Assembly: GCF_025961475.1 (NCBI RefSeq)
Contig: NZ_JAOQNS010000010.1
Span: 154,743 to 218,742 of the forward strand
DNA from: Rhodobium gokarnense
Lineage (GTDB): Bacteria; Pseudomonadota; Alphaproteobacteria; Rhizobiales; Rhodobiaceae
Direction of reading: 5' to 3'
DNA: 64,000 bases
Made by a program: the position numbers and the translations under genes. Below the pieces are notes generated by a model that worked only from the letters and a program-made list of their open reading frames with translations, ran no database searches and was not told the origin of the DNA. Each line of letters opens with the position of its first letter. Positions within the stretch are counted from its first letter, which is position 1. Below are positions 33,001 through 41,844 of the stretch, in pieces.

Positions 33001-33122
33001 GGCCGCGCGTCCCAGAAGGGTCCCGGCCCGACGCCCTGACCCGATACCCACCGGCCGGCCCGGCGCTAGCCTCCCCTTGCGGCGCCCCGCGCGGTCCGAT
33101 GCTCCTTTCCGGCGAGGTGCCG

Positions 33123-33779
33123 ATGGATTTCCAGTTCGACGTTGTCGTTGACTCGATCCCCGTCCTGATGGAGGGGCTGGCGCTGACGCTGCAGATCACC
33201 TTCCTCGGGCTGATCGGCGGCATCGCGCTCGGCGTGCTTGCCGGCCTTGCCAGGGTCTACGGCAACTTTCTCATCAACGGCATTGCCATGATCTACATCG
33301 AGACCATCCGCGGCACGCCGCTGGTGGTCCAGGTCATGTTCATCTATTTCGCGCTGCCGCTGGCGACCGGCCTTCGGGTCGCGGCGCTCTATGCGGCGAT
33401 CTTTGCCATCGTGCTCAACTCCGGCGCCTATATCGCGGAGATCGTGCGCGGCGCGGTGCTGTCCATCAGCAAGGGGCTGATCGAGGCCGGCAAGGCGCTC
33501 GGCATCAGCTCCTGGCAGAACATCGCCTATATCGTCGGCCCGCTGGCGTTCCGGCGCATGGTGCCGCCGCTCGGCAACCAGGTGATCATCAGCCTGAAGG
33601 ACACGTCGCTGTTCATCGTCATCGGCGTCGGCGAACTGACCCGCCAGGGCCAGGAGATCATCGCCACCAATTTCCGGGCGCTGGAAGTGTGGACCTCCGT
33701 GGCGCTGATCTATCTCGCCGTCACCACCATCCTCGCCTATCTGCTGCGGCTGCTCGAAAGGCGGATCCGGATCCTATGA
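33123..33779 (+). CDS. Polar amino acid ABC transporter permease
   Basis: 218 aa from the ATG at 33123, preceded by GCGAGGTG; an in-frame ATG at 33099 adds 8 residues. It is a HisM/GlnP-type permease with about five helices, the start [35 protein letters not shown] pattern, [16 protein letters not shown], and the EAA loop [33 protein letters not shown]. It overlaps the ATPase gene by 4 bp. Confidence 0.92.
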   Translation: MDFQFDVVVDSIPVLMEGLALTLQITFLGLIGGIALGVLAGLARVYGNFLINGIAMIYIETIRGTPLVVQVMFIYFALPLATGLRVAALYAAIFAIVLNSGAYIAEIVRGAVLSISKGLIEAGKALGISSWQNIAYIVGPLAFRRMVPPLGNQVIISLKDTSLFIVIGVGELTRQGQEIIATNFRALEVWTSVALIYLAVTTILAYLLRLLERRIRIL

Positions 33780-34555
33780 CCGATACCAAGACGACCACCG
33801 AGGCCGGCAACGGCGCCAAGATGAAGGGCCTGGTGCGCTTCCAGCACGTCGACAAGAATTTCGGCGAGGTCAAGGTCCTCAAAGACATCGAACTGACCAT
33901 CGACCAGGGCGAGGTGGTTGTCATCGTCGGGCCGTCCGGCTCCGGCAAGTCGACGCTGCTTCGCTGCATCAACGGGCTGGAGACGATCAGCGCCGGCCGG
34001 CTCATCATCGAGAACCAGTTCGACATGTCGGACCCGAAGACGGATCTTCGCAAGGTGCGGGTCGAGGCGGGCATGGTGTTCCAGCAGTTCAACCTCTTCC
34101 CGCACATGACGGCGCGCGAGAACGTCGCCTTCGGCGCACGGCGCGCCCGCGGCAAGGCCAAGGACGAGGCGCTCGCCAGGGCCGACGAGCTGCTCGCCCG
34201 GGTCGGGCTTGCCGACCGCGGCGGCCACTATCCGGACGAGCTTTCCGGCGGCCAGCAGCAGCGGGTGGCGATCGCCCGGGCGCTTGCCGTCGGGCCGAAG
34301 CTGATGCTGTTCGACGAGCCGACCTCGGCGCTTGATCCGGAGCTGCGCGGCGAGGTGCTGGGCGTGATGCGGGCGCTGGCGCTGGAGGGCATGACGATGA
34401 TCGTCGTCACCCACGAGATGGCGTTCGCCAACAGCGTCGGCACGCGGCTGATCTTCATGGATGACGGTCGCATCGCCCATGACGGCGATCCGGCGGAGAT
34501 GTTCGCCAATCCGCCGTCCGACCGGTTCCGCGACTTCATGAAGGACGTCGCCTGA
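33776..34555 (+). CDS. Polar amino acid ABC transporter ATP-binding protein
   Basis: 259 aa from the ATG at 33776. It has Walker [11 protein letters not shown]-loop [16 protein letters not shown], signature [16 protein letters not shown], Walker [15 protein letters not shown] and switch His in VVTHEMAFA. It belongs to the GlnQ/HisP subfamily. An N-terminal 15-residue hydrophilic extension precedes the domain. Last gene of the carbamoylase-ABC operon; the convergent Hpt gene ends 18 bp downstream. Confidence 0.94.
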   Translation: MTDTKTTTEAGNGAKMKGLVRFQHVDKNFGEVKVLKDIELTIDQGEVVVIVGPSGSGKSTLLRCINGLETISAGRLIIENQFDMSDPKTDLRKVRVEAGMVFQQFNLFPHMTARENVAFGARRARGKAKDEALARADELLARVGLADRGGHYPDELSGGQQQRVAIARALAVGPKLMLFDEPTSALDPELRGEVLGVMRALALEGMTMIVVTHEMAFANSVGTRLIFMDDGRIAHDGDPAEMFANPPSDRFRDFMKDVA

Positions 34556-34573
34556 GCGGCGGCGGCCGGTCGG

Positions 34574-34930
34574 TCAGATCTGCATGTTGTAGAGCGCGGA
34601 ATCCTGCGGCGAGGCGGAGTTGATCAGCCGGTTGAGGCAGGACAGGTGGTCTTGAATTCCCTCCTGCTCTTCGTGGCTCAGGGCGTTGGCCTCCGGGTTG
34701 ATGCCCCTCAGATAGTGCTCCAGCAGCGAAGCGGCGGCGCTGATGCTGGAAAAGCCGAGCGATCCGCTGCTGCCCTTGATCTTATGCGACAGGCCGATGG
34801 CCTCGGCGACGACCGGGCCCGGAATGGCGCCCGGCGCATCGAGCCGCGCCAGGCACTGGCTGATGTCCTCAAGCTCCACCGTCAGCGTCAGGCAGTGGCG
34901 GCTGATCAGTTCACGCAGTTCTTTCTGCAT
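34574..34930 (-). CDS. Hpt (histidine phosphotransfer) domain protein
   Basis: 118 aa all-helical Hpt protein. The phosphorylated His is H49 in AIGLSHKIKGSSGSLGF, the canonical HxxKGSSxxLG motif. It lies 3' of a response-regulator and hybrid-kinase gene on the same strand and overlaps the regulator by 20 bp. It probably shuttles phosphate between the receivers of the kinase and a final regulator such as the protein at 34911-35339 or the divergent one at 38764. Confidence 0.88.
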   Translation of the reverse strand: MQKELRELISRHCLTLTVELEDISQCLARLDAPGAIPGPVVAEAIGLSHKIKGSSGSLGFSSISAAASLLEHYLRGINPEANALSHEEQEGIQDHLSCLNRLINSASPQDSALYNMQI

Positions 34931-35339
34931 GGTCTCGGACTCCTTGGTCCCGCGGTACCCGCATGTTCCAGATGTCCTTCAGTTCACTGGACAGCGTCAT
35001 CGGATCGAACGGCTTGGGGATGACGGACAGGACACCCAGTTCCAGGAACGCGGCGATTTCGTGACGCTGCGCCTTGGCCGTCATGAAGACGACCGGGATG
35101 TCGGCGAGCTCCGGTATTTCGCGCAGCTTGGCGAGGGTTTCCGTGCCGTCCATGCCCGGCATCATGACGTCGAGCAGGATCAGGTCGGGACGGAATTCTG
35201 GCGTCTTCCTCAGCGCATCGAAGCCGTCGACGCAGACATCGAGCTCGAAGCCGCCGATCTGGGTCAGGGCGAGTTCTGCGACGGCCCGGATGTCGGGCTC
35301 GTCCTCCACATAGGTGATGCGTTTCAATTCGTCGCTCAT
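34911..35339 (-). CDS. Single-domain response regulator
   Basis: 142 aa from the ATG at 35339 (MSDELKRITYVEDEPDIR). It is a stand-alone receiver with acidic residues E12-D13-E14, phospho-acceptor D57 in LILLDVMMPGMDG, T in VFMTAKAQ and K in VIPKPFDP. No output domain follows. Its start is 1 bp after the hybrid kinase stop, and its tail overlaps the Hpt gene, giving a compact phosphorelay operon. Confidence 0.92.
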   Translation of the reverse strand: MSDELKRITYVEDEPDIRAVAELALTQIGGFELDVCVDGFDALRKTPEFRPDLILLDVMMPGMDGTETLAKLREIPELADIPVVFMTAKAQRHEIAAFLELGVLSVIPKPFDPMTLSSELKDIWNMRVPRDQGVRDHAERTA

Positions 35340-35340
35340 C

Positions 35341-38300
35341 TCACTCCCCAGCCATCTGTTCGCCGAGCCGGTGCCCGGCCTCTGTTTCGGTCTCATCAAC
35401 GCCGTTCCGGGTGTTGAGCAGTTCGGCTATGCCTTCGCGGATCGCCGTCGTGGTCGCTTGCGACTTGACGAAGCTCCGGTCGATGTCCGGGCGCAGGAAG
35501 GCCGGCAGGTCGCTGCCGGAAAACACCAGGACATGGGGCCGGTCCCCGCCGATCGCCTCGATCATCGGCAACAGCTCCTGGCCGTGCCCGTCGGGCAGTT
35601 CCAGGTCGAGAATGACGATCTCGTAGCTGTTGATGAGGAGCTTCTGGCGGGCCTGGCGGATGCTGGACGCGAAATCCACCTGCGCCCGGTCGCCGATCAC
35701 TGCCTCGATGATGTCGCGATGGTCCTCGTTGTCCTCGACATGGAGGATGCGCGGCGCCAGGTCGGAGCGGGGATTGGCGGCGCGGCCGACGAACAGCTTC
35801 AACTGGGCGACGTCGATCGGCTTGGCCAGCCAGTCCACATGGTCCATCCGGTTCTCGCCGGCGTCGCTGGCCGACCCGTCGGCGAAGGCCGACACCACGA
35901 TGACCGGAAGGTTCCGGGTCTTGGGATCGCGGCGCAGCTCCGACAAGAGGTGCAGTCCGTTCTGGCCGGGCATTTCCAGGTCCAGGGTCATGGCGGCGAA
36001 CCGGTGCTGCTGCAGCAGTTCCTTGGCTTCGGCCGCGTTGGCACAGGTCTGGGTGCTGAAGCCCATGCGTTCCACGATCAGCTTGAGAAGGCCGCGCATG
36101 TCCGGCTCGTCCTCGCAGATGAGGATGCGGGGCGCGGCTTCGTCGCCGCCCGGCTGCGGCAGGCCCGCCGCGGAGGGCGGCAGCGCCGGCAGGTCGAAAT
36201 GGAACTCCGTGCCCTTGCCGACCTCGGTGTCGTAGCCGATGGTGCCGCCGTGGTCCTCCACGATCGCCTTGGCGATCGACAGGCCGAGGCCGCTGCCGCC
36301 GCGCTGGCGGTTGTCGGCGCTGTCGGCCTGGCAGAACTTGCCGAAGATCTTGCCGCGGAAATCGGCAGGAATGCCGGGGCCGTTGTCGACGACGCTGACC
36401 CGGACCTGGTCGGCGTCGACGGCGACCCGGACCTCCACGATGCCACCCGACGGGGAGTGCTTGACCGCGTTCGACAACAGGTTGGTGAGGACCTGGGCGA
36501 GACGGTCGCGGTCCGCCTGGACCTGGACCCAGGGCGCGCTGCTTTGGAGCCGGATGACGACGTTGAACTCCTCGCCGTAGGAGCGGTTGGCCTCGATCGT
36601 GCGTTCCAGGAACGGGACCAGATCGATCCGCTTGAAGTCGTAGGTGATCTTGCCGGCCTGGATCTTCTCGATGTCCAGCATGTCGTTGATCAGTCGCACG
36701 AGCCGGTCGCAATTGGTGTGGGCGATCGAGATCATCGACTTGGCCTGCGGCGACAGATCGCCGAGCACATCGGCCTTCAACAGGCCGAGCGAGCCCTTGA
36801 TGGAAGTCAGCGGCGTGCGCAGTTCGTGGCTGACGGTGGAGACGAACTCGTCCTTCAGGCGTTCGGAGCGATAGCGCTCGGAAAGATCGGTGACGATGCC
36901 GACGAAGAGCCGGCGGCCGTCGCGCCGCACCTCGCTGACGGCGAGGTGGATCGGGATGGTCTTGCCGTCGGCGTGGCGGGCAAGCGCCTCGCGGCCGTTC
37001 TTCTTGAAGATCGGGCTGTCGTGGCGCTCCTGCATGTACTGGCTGTGCTTTTCCCGGTCCTCCGACGTCATCAGGATGGTGATGTCCGATCCGATCAATT
37101 GCTGCGCGGAATACCCGAAAAGGGTGCTCGTTGCCGGATTGGCGTCGACGATCGTCCCGTTTTCGTCGATGACAATGATCGGGCTGACGGCGGTCTCCAG
37201 GATGGCCTGGATGTTCTCCTGCTTTTCCTTGAGCTTGTCTTCGCGGGCGCGCAGTGTCACCGCCATGTTGCGGAACGCGCGGCCGAGCTCGCCGACCTCG
37301 TCGGGCCTGTCCGTCGGAATGTCGATCTCTTCCAGGGCGTGGCCCTGGACGAGTTGCGCGGTGGCGCCGGTCAGGCGTTTCAGCGGCCGCACGATCAGGC
37401 CGGCGGCAAAGATCGCGAGCAGCCCGCCGACGATGGCGAGGGCGCCGGAGATGGCGATCGTCTTGTTGCGGGAGGCGGCATCCTCGGCAAAGACGCGCGA
37501 GACCGGCGTGAACGCGGCCATCATCAGGAACCGGTTCGGGTCCGAAGCGTCGAAATAGACCTTGTGGAAGGCGGCGACGCTGTCGTTGAGGATGGCAGGC
37601 AACTGGCCCGGCTTGTCCTGGCCGGCATCGCCCGCGGGATCGAACAGGTTGCGGATCTCCGGGATGTCGTTCTGCAGCCGGACCTCGCCGCCGAAGTCGA
37701 AGGCGAAGGTCTTTTCCACATCGGGATGGACGAGGTAGTCGCCACTCTCGTTGGTGACGTAGAGGCTGCGGCCGGACGCGAAATTGGTCGGCAGTTTGGC
37801 CAGCACCGGACGCATGTCGATATTGAGGACGATGAGGCCGAACGGGCTGCCGGCTTCGTCATAGATCGGCGTTCCGACGCGAAGGACCGGCTTTTTCGGT
37901 ATCTCGATCTCCCCGTGCTCGCGGTTGAGGTCGATACCGAAAAGACGCACCGACCCGACCGGCGCACTGAGCGTTCCGGTGACGTAGTCCCTGTCGCCCT
38001 TGTTCTGGAGTTCTTCGTTGGCGATCGCCACGACCTTCGGGCCGCGCCGGTCGACCCGGACCAGTTCCTTGCCGTTCTCGGCGACCGCGATGTAGCGGAT
38101 CTGCAGGAGCTCGGGATTGCTGCGCGCCAGGGACAGGAAGATCTGCGTCAGGCGATCTTTCCAGGTCTTGATGTCGTCGCCGCTGAACGGATCGACGCCG
38201 CCATATTTGGTGGCGCTGGCGATGCGCTGGATCGGCGGCGTGCCGGCCAGGGCGAGGGTCTGGCGGCGAGCGGTCTCGACCAGATTGAGAAGGTTCTGGG

Positions 38301-38484
38301 CGGCCTGCCTGAGGCCGAAGTCGAGGCGCTGGCGTTCGTGGTCCTGCCAATAGGCGACGTGCTGGCGGTATTGCAGCACGCCGACCGTCACGGCCGTGAA
38401 CACCACCAACGTGGCGGCGAATACGGCGACCTTCGTCGCAATTCCAGATAGCAGCGGAATGCGCCGGGCACCGGGTACCGTCAT
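35341..38484 (-). CDS. Hybrid sensor histidine kinase with two C-terminal receivers
   Basis: 1047 aa. Domains in order: membrane helix (about 12-34); large periplasmic Cache-like sensor to about 325 (GTPIYDEAGSPFGLIVLNIDMRP, LVHPDVEKTFAFDFG); second helix (about 330-352); HAMP; PAS (about 410-530, SPIIVIDENGTIVDANPATSTLFGYSAQQLIG); HisKA with VSHELRTPLTSIKGSLGLL; HATPase (DNGPGIP, GGSGLGLSIAKAIVEDHGG); and two receivers (ILICEDEPDMRG ... MTLDLEMPGQNG, and ILHVEDNEDHRD ... VILDLELPDGHG). It likely senses an extracytoplasmic small molecule. Upstream is an AT-rich 280-bp region shared with the divergent gene at 38764. Confidence 0.93.
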   Translation of the reverse strand: MTVPGARRIPLLSGIATKVAVFAATLVVFTAVTVGVLQYRQHVAYWQDHERQRLDFGLRQAAQNLLNLVETARRQTLALAGTPPIQRIASATKYGGVDPFSGDDIKTWKDRLTQIFLSLARSNPELLQIRYIAVAENGKELVRVDRRGPKVVAIANEELQNKGDRDYVTGTLSAPVGSVRLFGIDLNREHGEIEIPKKPVLRVGTPIYDEAGSPFGLIVLNIDMRPVLAKLPTNFASGRSLYVTNESGDYLVHPDVEKTFAFDFGGEVRLQNDIPEIRNLFDPAGDAGQDKPGQLPAILNDSVAAFHKVYFDASDPNRFLMMAAFTPVSRVFAEDAASRNKTIAISGALAIVGGLLAIFAAGLIVRPLKRLTGATAQLVQGHALEEIDIPTDRPDEVGELGRAFRNMAVTLRAREDKLKEKQENIQAILETAVSPIIVIDENGTIVDANPATSTLFGYSAQQLIGSDITILMTSEDREKHSQYMQERHDSPIFKKNGREALARHADGKTIPIHLAVSEVRRDGRRLFVGIVTDLSERYRSERLKDEFVSTVSHELRTPLTSIKGSLGLLKADVLGDLSPQAKSMISIAHTNCDRLVRLINDMLDIEKIQAGKITYDFKRIDLVPFLERTIEANRSYGEEFNVVIRLQSSAPWVQVQADRDRLAQVLTNLLSNAVKHSPSGGIVEVRVAVDADQVRVSVVDNGPGIPADFRGKIFGKFCQADSADNRQRGGSGLGLSIAKAIVEDHGGTIGYDTEVGKGTEFHFDLPALPPSAAGLPQPGGDEAAPRILICEDEPDMRGLLKLIVERMGFSTQTCANAAEAKELLQQHRFAAMTLDLEMPGQNGLHLLSELRRDPKTRNLPVIVVSAFADGSASDAGENRMDHVDWLAKPIDVAQLKLFVGRAANPRSDLAPRILHVEDNEDHRDIIEAVIGDRAQVDFASSIRQARQKLLINSYEIVILDLELPDGHGQELLPMIEAIGGDRPHVLVFSGSDLPAFLRPDIDRSFVKSQATTTAIREGIAELLNTRNGVDETETEAGHRLGEQMAGE

Positions 38485-38763
38485 GGTGTTCTCCTCGTTT
38501 GACGCTCTGTCAATTCGTACACTCTAGCCGACATTATTCTTCTACGCAGTAAAAATCACCCAATTGGATATTATGATTAAGTCTTTAAATATATCTTACT
38601 TCTGATGGTTGCGTTCTTACATGTTTTGTTTACCTAAGAATGGCATCTTATAGTTGTAGACAATTATATTGCGCGGATACAAAGCATATACGCATCCGCC
38701 TTATACATTGAAGTAAGAGGTAATCGTCGGTTTTGCGCCAAAGCGCAGGCGGTTGCTCAAGGG
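38485..38763. other. AT-rich divergent promoter region
   Basis: About 280 bp of clearly AT-rich sequence between the hybrid kinase and the divergent receiver protein, e.g. TAAATATATCTTAC and GACAATTATATTGCGC (about 38660-38676). It must hold both promoters. TTGTAGACAATTATATT resembles a promoter element. No confident operator dyad or RNA gene was recognised. Confidence 0.5.
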
Positions 38764-40575
38764 GTGGTTGAGTTGAAAAGGCAGGCTGGGAAACCGACCG
38801 GGGGCGACGATCGAGCGGAGCCGGCGCGGGCGGTAAACGTCCTGATTGCAGAAGACAGTTCGATCACCCAGGACCTCCTGAAGCTGGTCCTGGAGCAGCG
38901 CGGGCACCGGGTCACGATCACCGGGGACGGCGGGGCCGCGCTCAAGGCCCTTCTTTCGGGCAGCTACGACGTCGCGCTGCTCGATTTCCATCTTCCGGAG
39001 ATGAACGGGCTGGAAGTGGTCTCGCGGTTCCGCGACGAGGCGGGCGACGCGCCGCATCCCCGCTTCGTCGCCATCACCGCCGACATCGAGGGCCTTCTGG
39101 CCCACCAGGCCAATTGCGAGCGCTTCGACGCGGTGGTGCCCAAGCCCGTCAACATCCAGGACATCTGCAAGGTCGTGGAGGACGGCGCGGCGCTTCCGCA
39201 ATCCGCGACGGCGCCGGACGGGGCCAAGGCCGTACAGGCACCGGTTGCGGCGGTAGCGCCGCTGCCGGCAGAGGACGACAGCTCGCCGATCTACGGGCTC
39301 GGCTACAATTTCCTACGCTGGCCCGACGATTTCGCGGCCGGACGGTTCGCCGCGCGCAGCCTTCAGGCGCGCGGGGGCGGGCGCGACGTCGATGCCGTGC
39401 TGGTGCGCGCGCCCGCGACGCCGGCCGACCTGGCGCCCCTCTGGCAGGCAACGGGCCTGCATCTTCTTCCGGTCATCGACATGGCCGGCACGCTTGCCGG
39501 CAAGGCCGACCTCGACTGCTCCAAGCTGGCGCGCGACCGGCTCGACCTGGTGCGTGATCTCATTGAGGGGTTTCACGACCGGCGTGCGGCACTGCACGCC
39601 GACCTGCACCATGCGGAGGACCCCGGCGAGCAACTGCTCGGCCGGATGGTCGTCGCCGGCGGTCCGCTGATGCCGTTCTACGACGTCGGCTCGCCGATGC
39701 TGGTCGGTTACAATTGCACGATGGATCCGGTGCGGCTGGTCGGCACGGCCCGCAAGCTGGTCGAGCGCGGCCTGCTGTCAGCGGCGTTCTTCGACCGCGT
39801 CCACGAATGCGCGTCCTGCGGCTCGTCCCATTTCAACGTCCGCGAGGAGTGCCCCGAGTGCCGGTCGTCGAACCTCGCCGACGAGGCCTATCTGCACCAT
39901 TACCGCTGCGCCTATCAGGGGCCGGAGGCGGATTTCCGCCGCGGCGACGCGCTGGTCTGCCCGAAATGCCGGCGCGAGCTGACCTCGTTCGGGCGCGACT
40001 ACGACAAGCCCGGAACGATGGTCGTTTGCGGGAGCTGCGGGCACACCACCTCCGAGCCGTCGGTCGGGTTCATGTGCCTGTCCTGCGGCGCCCATGCGGA
40101 TGGCGATGCGGTGCGCACGCGCGACATCGAGAGTTTCCGCTTCACCGACGAGGCGAGCGGCTTCGTCGAGGCGGGCCGGGCGTTCCTCGGCTTTGTCCAG
40201 CAGACCCTGCGCTTTGCCGAACTGCCGCTGGAACTGGTCGTTGCGCTCAACGACGAGGCCCGGCGCTTCAACGAAAACGGGACGCCGTTCGCGCTCCTCG
40301 ACATTTCCTATCCGGCCCAGCGCGAGATCGAACGCGAGCACGGGCCGCGGCGGTTCGCGGAGCTGCGCGGCCAGTTCCTTGAAAACCTGCGCCACGTCCT
40401 CGGGGCCGAGGCCCGGGTGGTGAAGGGCCAGGCCTATGATTTCGCGCTCCTCAGGCAGACCGATCCGGACGCCGTGCGCGGCGATGTCGAGGCCATCGTC
40501 TCCGGCGCGGCCGAGCACCTGGCAGTCGATCCCCAGGCTGTCGTCATTGTCTTCGGGCCGGGGGACCTGTCGTGA
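38764..40575 (+). CDS. Receiver - zinc-ribbon (TackOD1-like) - degenerate GGDEF protein
   Basis: 603 aa, GTG start (a TTG at 38773 has better Shine-Dalgarno spacing). An N-terminal receiver has D74 (ALLDFHLPEMNG) and K in VVPKPVN. Residues 160-340 form an uncharacterised region. A multi-Cys segment (about 348-443) has repeated CxxC pairs: CASC, CPEC, CPKC, CGSC and CLSC, matching the TackOD1 metal-binding output domain. The last about 130 residues resemble a GGDEF fold (FALLDISYPAQREIEREHGPRRF...GQAYDFALL) with the GGDEF signature replaced by GQAYDF, so cyclase activity is unlikely. It overlaps the glycosyltransferase gene by 4 bp and probably regulates it. Confidence 0.78.
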   Translation: MVELKRQAGKPTGGDDRAEPARAVNVLIAEDSSITQDLLKLVLEQRGHRVTITGDGGAALKALLSGSYDVALLDFHLPEMNGLEVVSRFRDEAGDAPHPRFVAITADIEGLLAHQANCERFDAVVPKPVNIQDICKVVEDGAALPQSATAPDGAKAVQAPVAAVAPLPAEDDSSPIYGLGYNFLRWPDDFAAGRFAARSLQARGGGRDVDAVLVRAPATPADLAPLWQATGLHLLPVIDMAGTLAGKADLDCSKLARDRLDLVRDLIEGFHDRRAALHADLHHAEDPGEQLLGRMVVAGGPLMPFYDVGSPMLVGYNCTMDPVRLVGTARKLVERGLLSAAFFDRVHECASCGSSHFNVREECPECRSSNLADEAYLHHYRCAYQGPEADFRRGDALVCPKCRRELTSFGRDYDKPGTMVVCGSCGHTTSEPSVGFMCLSCGAHADGDAVRTRDIESFRFTDEASGFVEAGRAFLGFVQQTLRFAELPLELVVALNDEARRFNENGTPFALLDISYPAQREIEREHGPRRFAELRGQFLENLRHVLGAEARVVKGQAYDFALLRQTDPDAVRGDVEAIVSGAAEHLAVDPQAVVIVFGPGDLS

Positions 40576-41840
40576 TGATGACGGTTCTTGCGGACGGATT
40601 CGATTTCCTCACGGCCCAGAGCTTCGGCTCCATCGTCAGCCTGTTCTGGTTCGTGCTCCTTTTCGAGGTGCCGCGCTACATGCTTTCCTTTGCCGCCGCG
40701 GCCCTGCGCCGCCGGCCTGCCGACACGCCGCCGGAGCGGCTGCGCGATCTCGGGCGGATCAGCGTCGTCATCGCCGGCAACAACGAGGGCGACGTGATCG
40801 AGGCCTGCGTGCGCGGCCTCTGGGAGCAGACCCTGCCGCCGGACGAGATCGTCGTCGTCAGCGACGGCTCGACCGACGCCATGACGGCGCGGTTGCGGGA
40901 CCTGAAGCGCAAGGGGCTGATCCAGCGCGCCCACGGCACGGCGCTGAGGGCCGGCAAGGCGGCGGCGATCAACCTCGCCGAGCGGCTCTGCTCCGGCGAC
41001 ATCGTCGTCAACGTGGATTGCGACTGCCTGTTCGATCGCCGGGCGTTGCAGCGCGTCGTCCAGCCGTTTGCCGATCCGGGCATCGGTGCGGTATGCGGCA
41101 ACATCCTGGTGCGCAACCACCGCAACAGCCTCGTCGCCGGGTTCCAGGCGATCGAATATCTGATCAGCATTTCGCTCGGCAAGGCCGCCCTCGACCTCGT
41201 CGGCCAGGTGAGCTGCGCCTCCGGCGCGTTCTCCGCCTTCCGCCGCAGCGCGCTCTGCCAGGTCGGCGGACTCGATGCCGGGGGCGGCGAGGACCTCGAC
41301 GTGACGCTGCGGCTGCGCCGTGCCGGCTGGGCGACGACCTTTGCCGCCGACGCCATCTGCTACACCGCGGTGCCGGAGACGTTGCCGGCGCTCGCCCGCC
41401 AGCGCTTCCGCTGGGAGCGGGACGCGGTGCGCCTGCGCTACCGCAAGCACGCCGATGTCCTCAACCCGTTCGCGGTCGGCTTCCGTCCCGTGGAACTGGT
41501 GCACCAGTTCGAGTTCCTGTTCTTCAACGTCCTCGGGGCCGCCGCGCTGCCGTTCTACGTCGTCTGGCTGTTCTCGACCTATGGCGACCTGGCGCCGGCG
41601 ATCCTGCTCGCCGCCGAGGCCGGGCTGATGGGGATCGACACGGTGGTGTTCCTGCTGGCGGCCTCCGCGACGCCGCGGGCGAACGGGCTCGCCCTGGTGC
41701 CGCTGGTGCCCGGCTACAGCCTCTTCAACGGGGTCGTGATGCGGATGATCCGGTTTGCCGCCTATCTCCAGGAATGGGTCGTCGATGCCTCCTATTTCGA
41801 CCCCTATGTGCCGGACAAGGTTCACAAGGTTCGGGAGTAA
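40572..41840 (+). CDS. Processive family 2 glycosyltransferase (membrane)
   Basis: 422 aa GT2 enzyme of the cellulose/hyaluronan/NodC-like processive type. A membrane helix is about 18-40. Catalytic motifs are VVSDGSTDAM, VNVDCDCLF (DxD), GGGEDLDVTLRL (the ED motif of the catalytic base) and ARQRFRWE (QxxRW). C-terminal helices (about 320-400) form the translocation pore. It is smaller than cellulose or curdlan synthase (over 650 aa) and near NodC length. The polymer is unknown. Neighbours, a receiver-type regulator and an HlyD-like adaptor, suggest a secreted polysaccharide under signalling control. Confidence 0.88.
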   Translation: MMMTVLADGFDFLTAQSFGSIVSLFWFVLLFEVPRYMLSFAAAALRRRPADTPPERLRDLGRISVVIAGNNEGDVIEACVRGLWEQTLPPDEIVVVSDGSTDAMTARLRDLKRKGLIQRAHGTALRAGKAAAINLAERLCSGDIVVNVDCDCLFDRRALQRVVQPFADPGIGAVCGNILVRNHRNSLVAGFQAIEYLISISLGKAALDLVGQVSCASGAFSAFRRSALCQVGGLDAGGGEDLDVTLRLRRAGWATTFAADAICYTAVPETLPALARQRFRWERDAVRLRYRKHADVLNPFAVGFRPVELVHQFEFLFFNVLGAAALPFYVVWLFSTYGDLAPAILLAAEAGLMGIDTVVFLLAASATPRANGLALVPLVPGYSLFNGVVMRMIRFAAYLQEWVVDASYFDPYVPDKVHKVRE

Positions 41841-41844
41841 CGCC

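Noticed and set aside
35314..38451. A 1045-residue open frame on the plus strand opposite the hybrid kinase gene
   Set aside because: It is the reverse complement of a clear kinase/receiver protein; the translation has no recognisable domain. Such antisense frames are a by-product of GC-rich third positions.
40572..41840. Cellulose or curdlan synthase
   Set aside because: Too short (422 aa), no PilZ domain and no bcs- or crd-type partners beyond the adaptor; only a generic processive GT2 can be supported.
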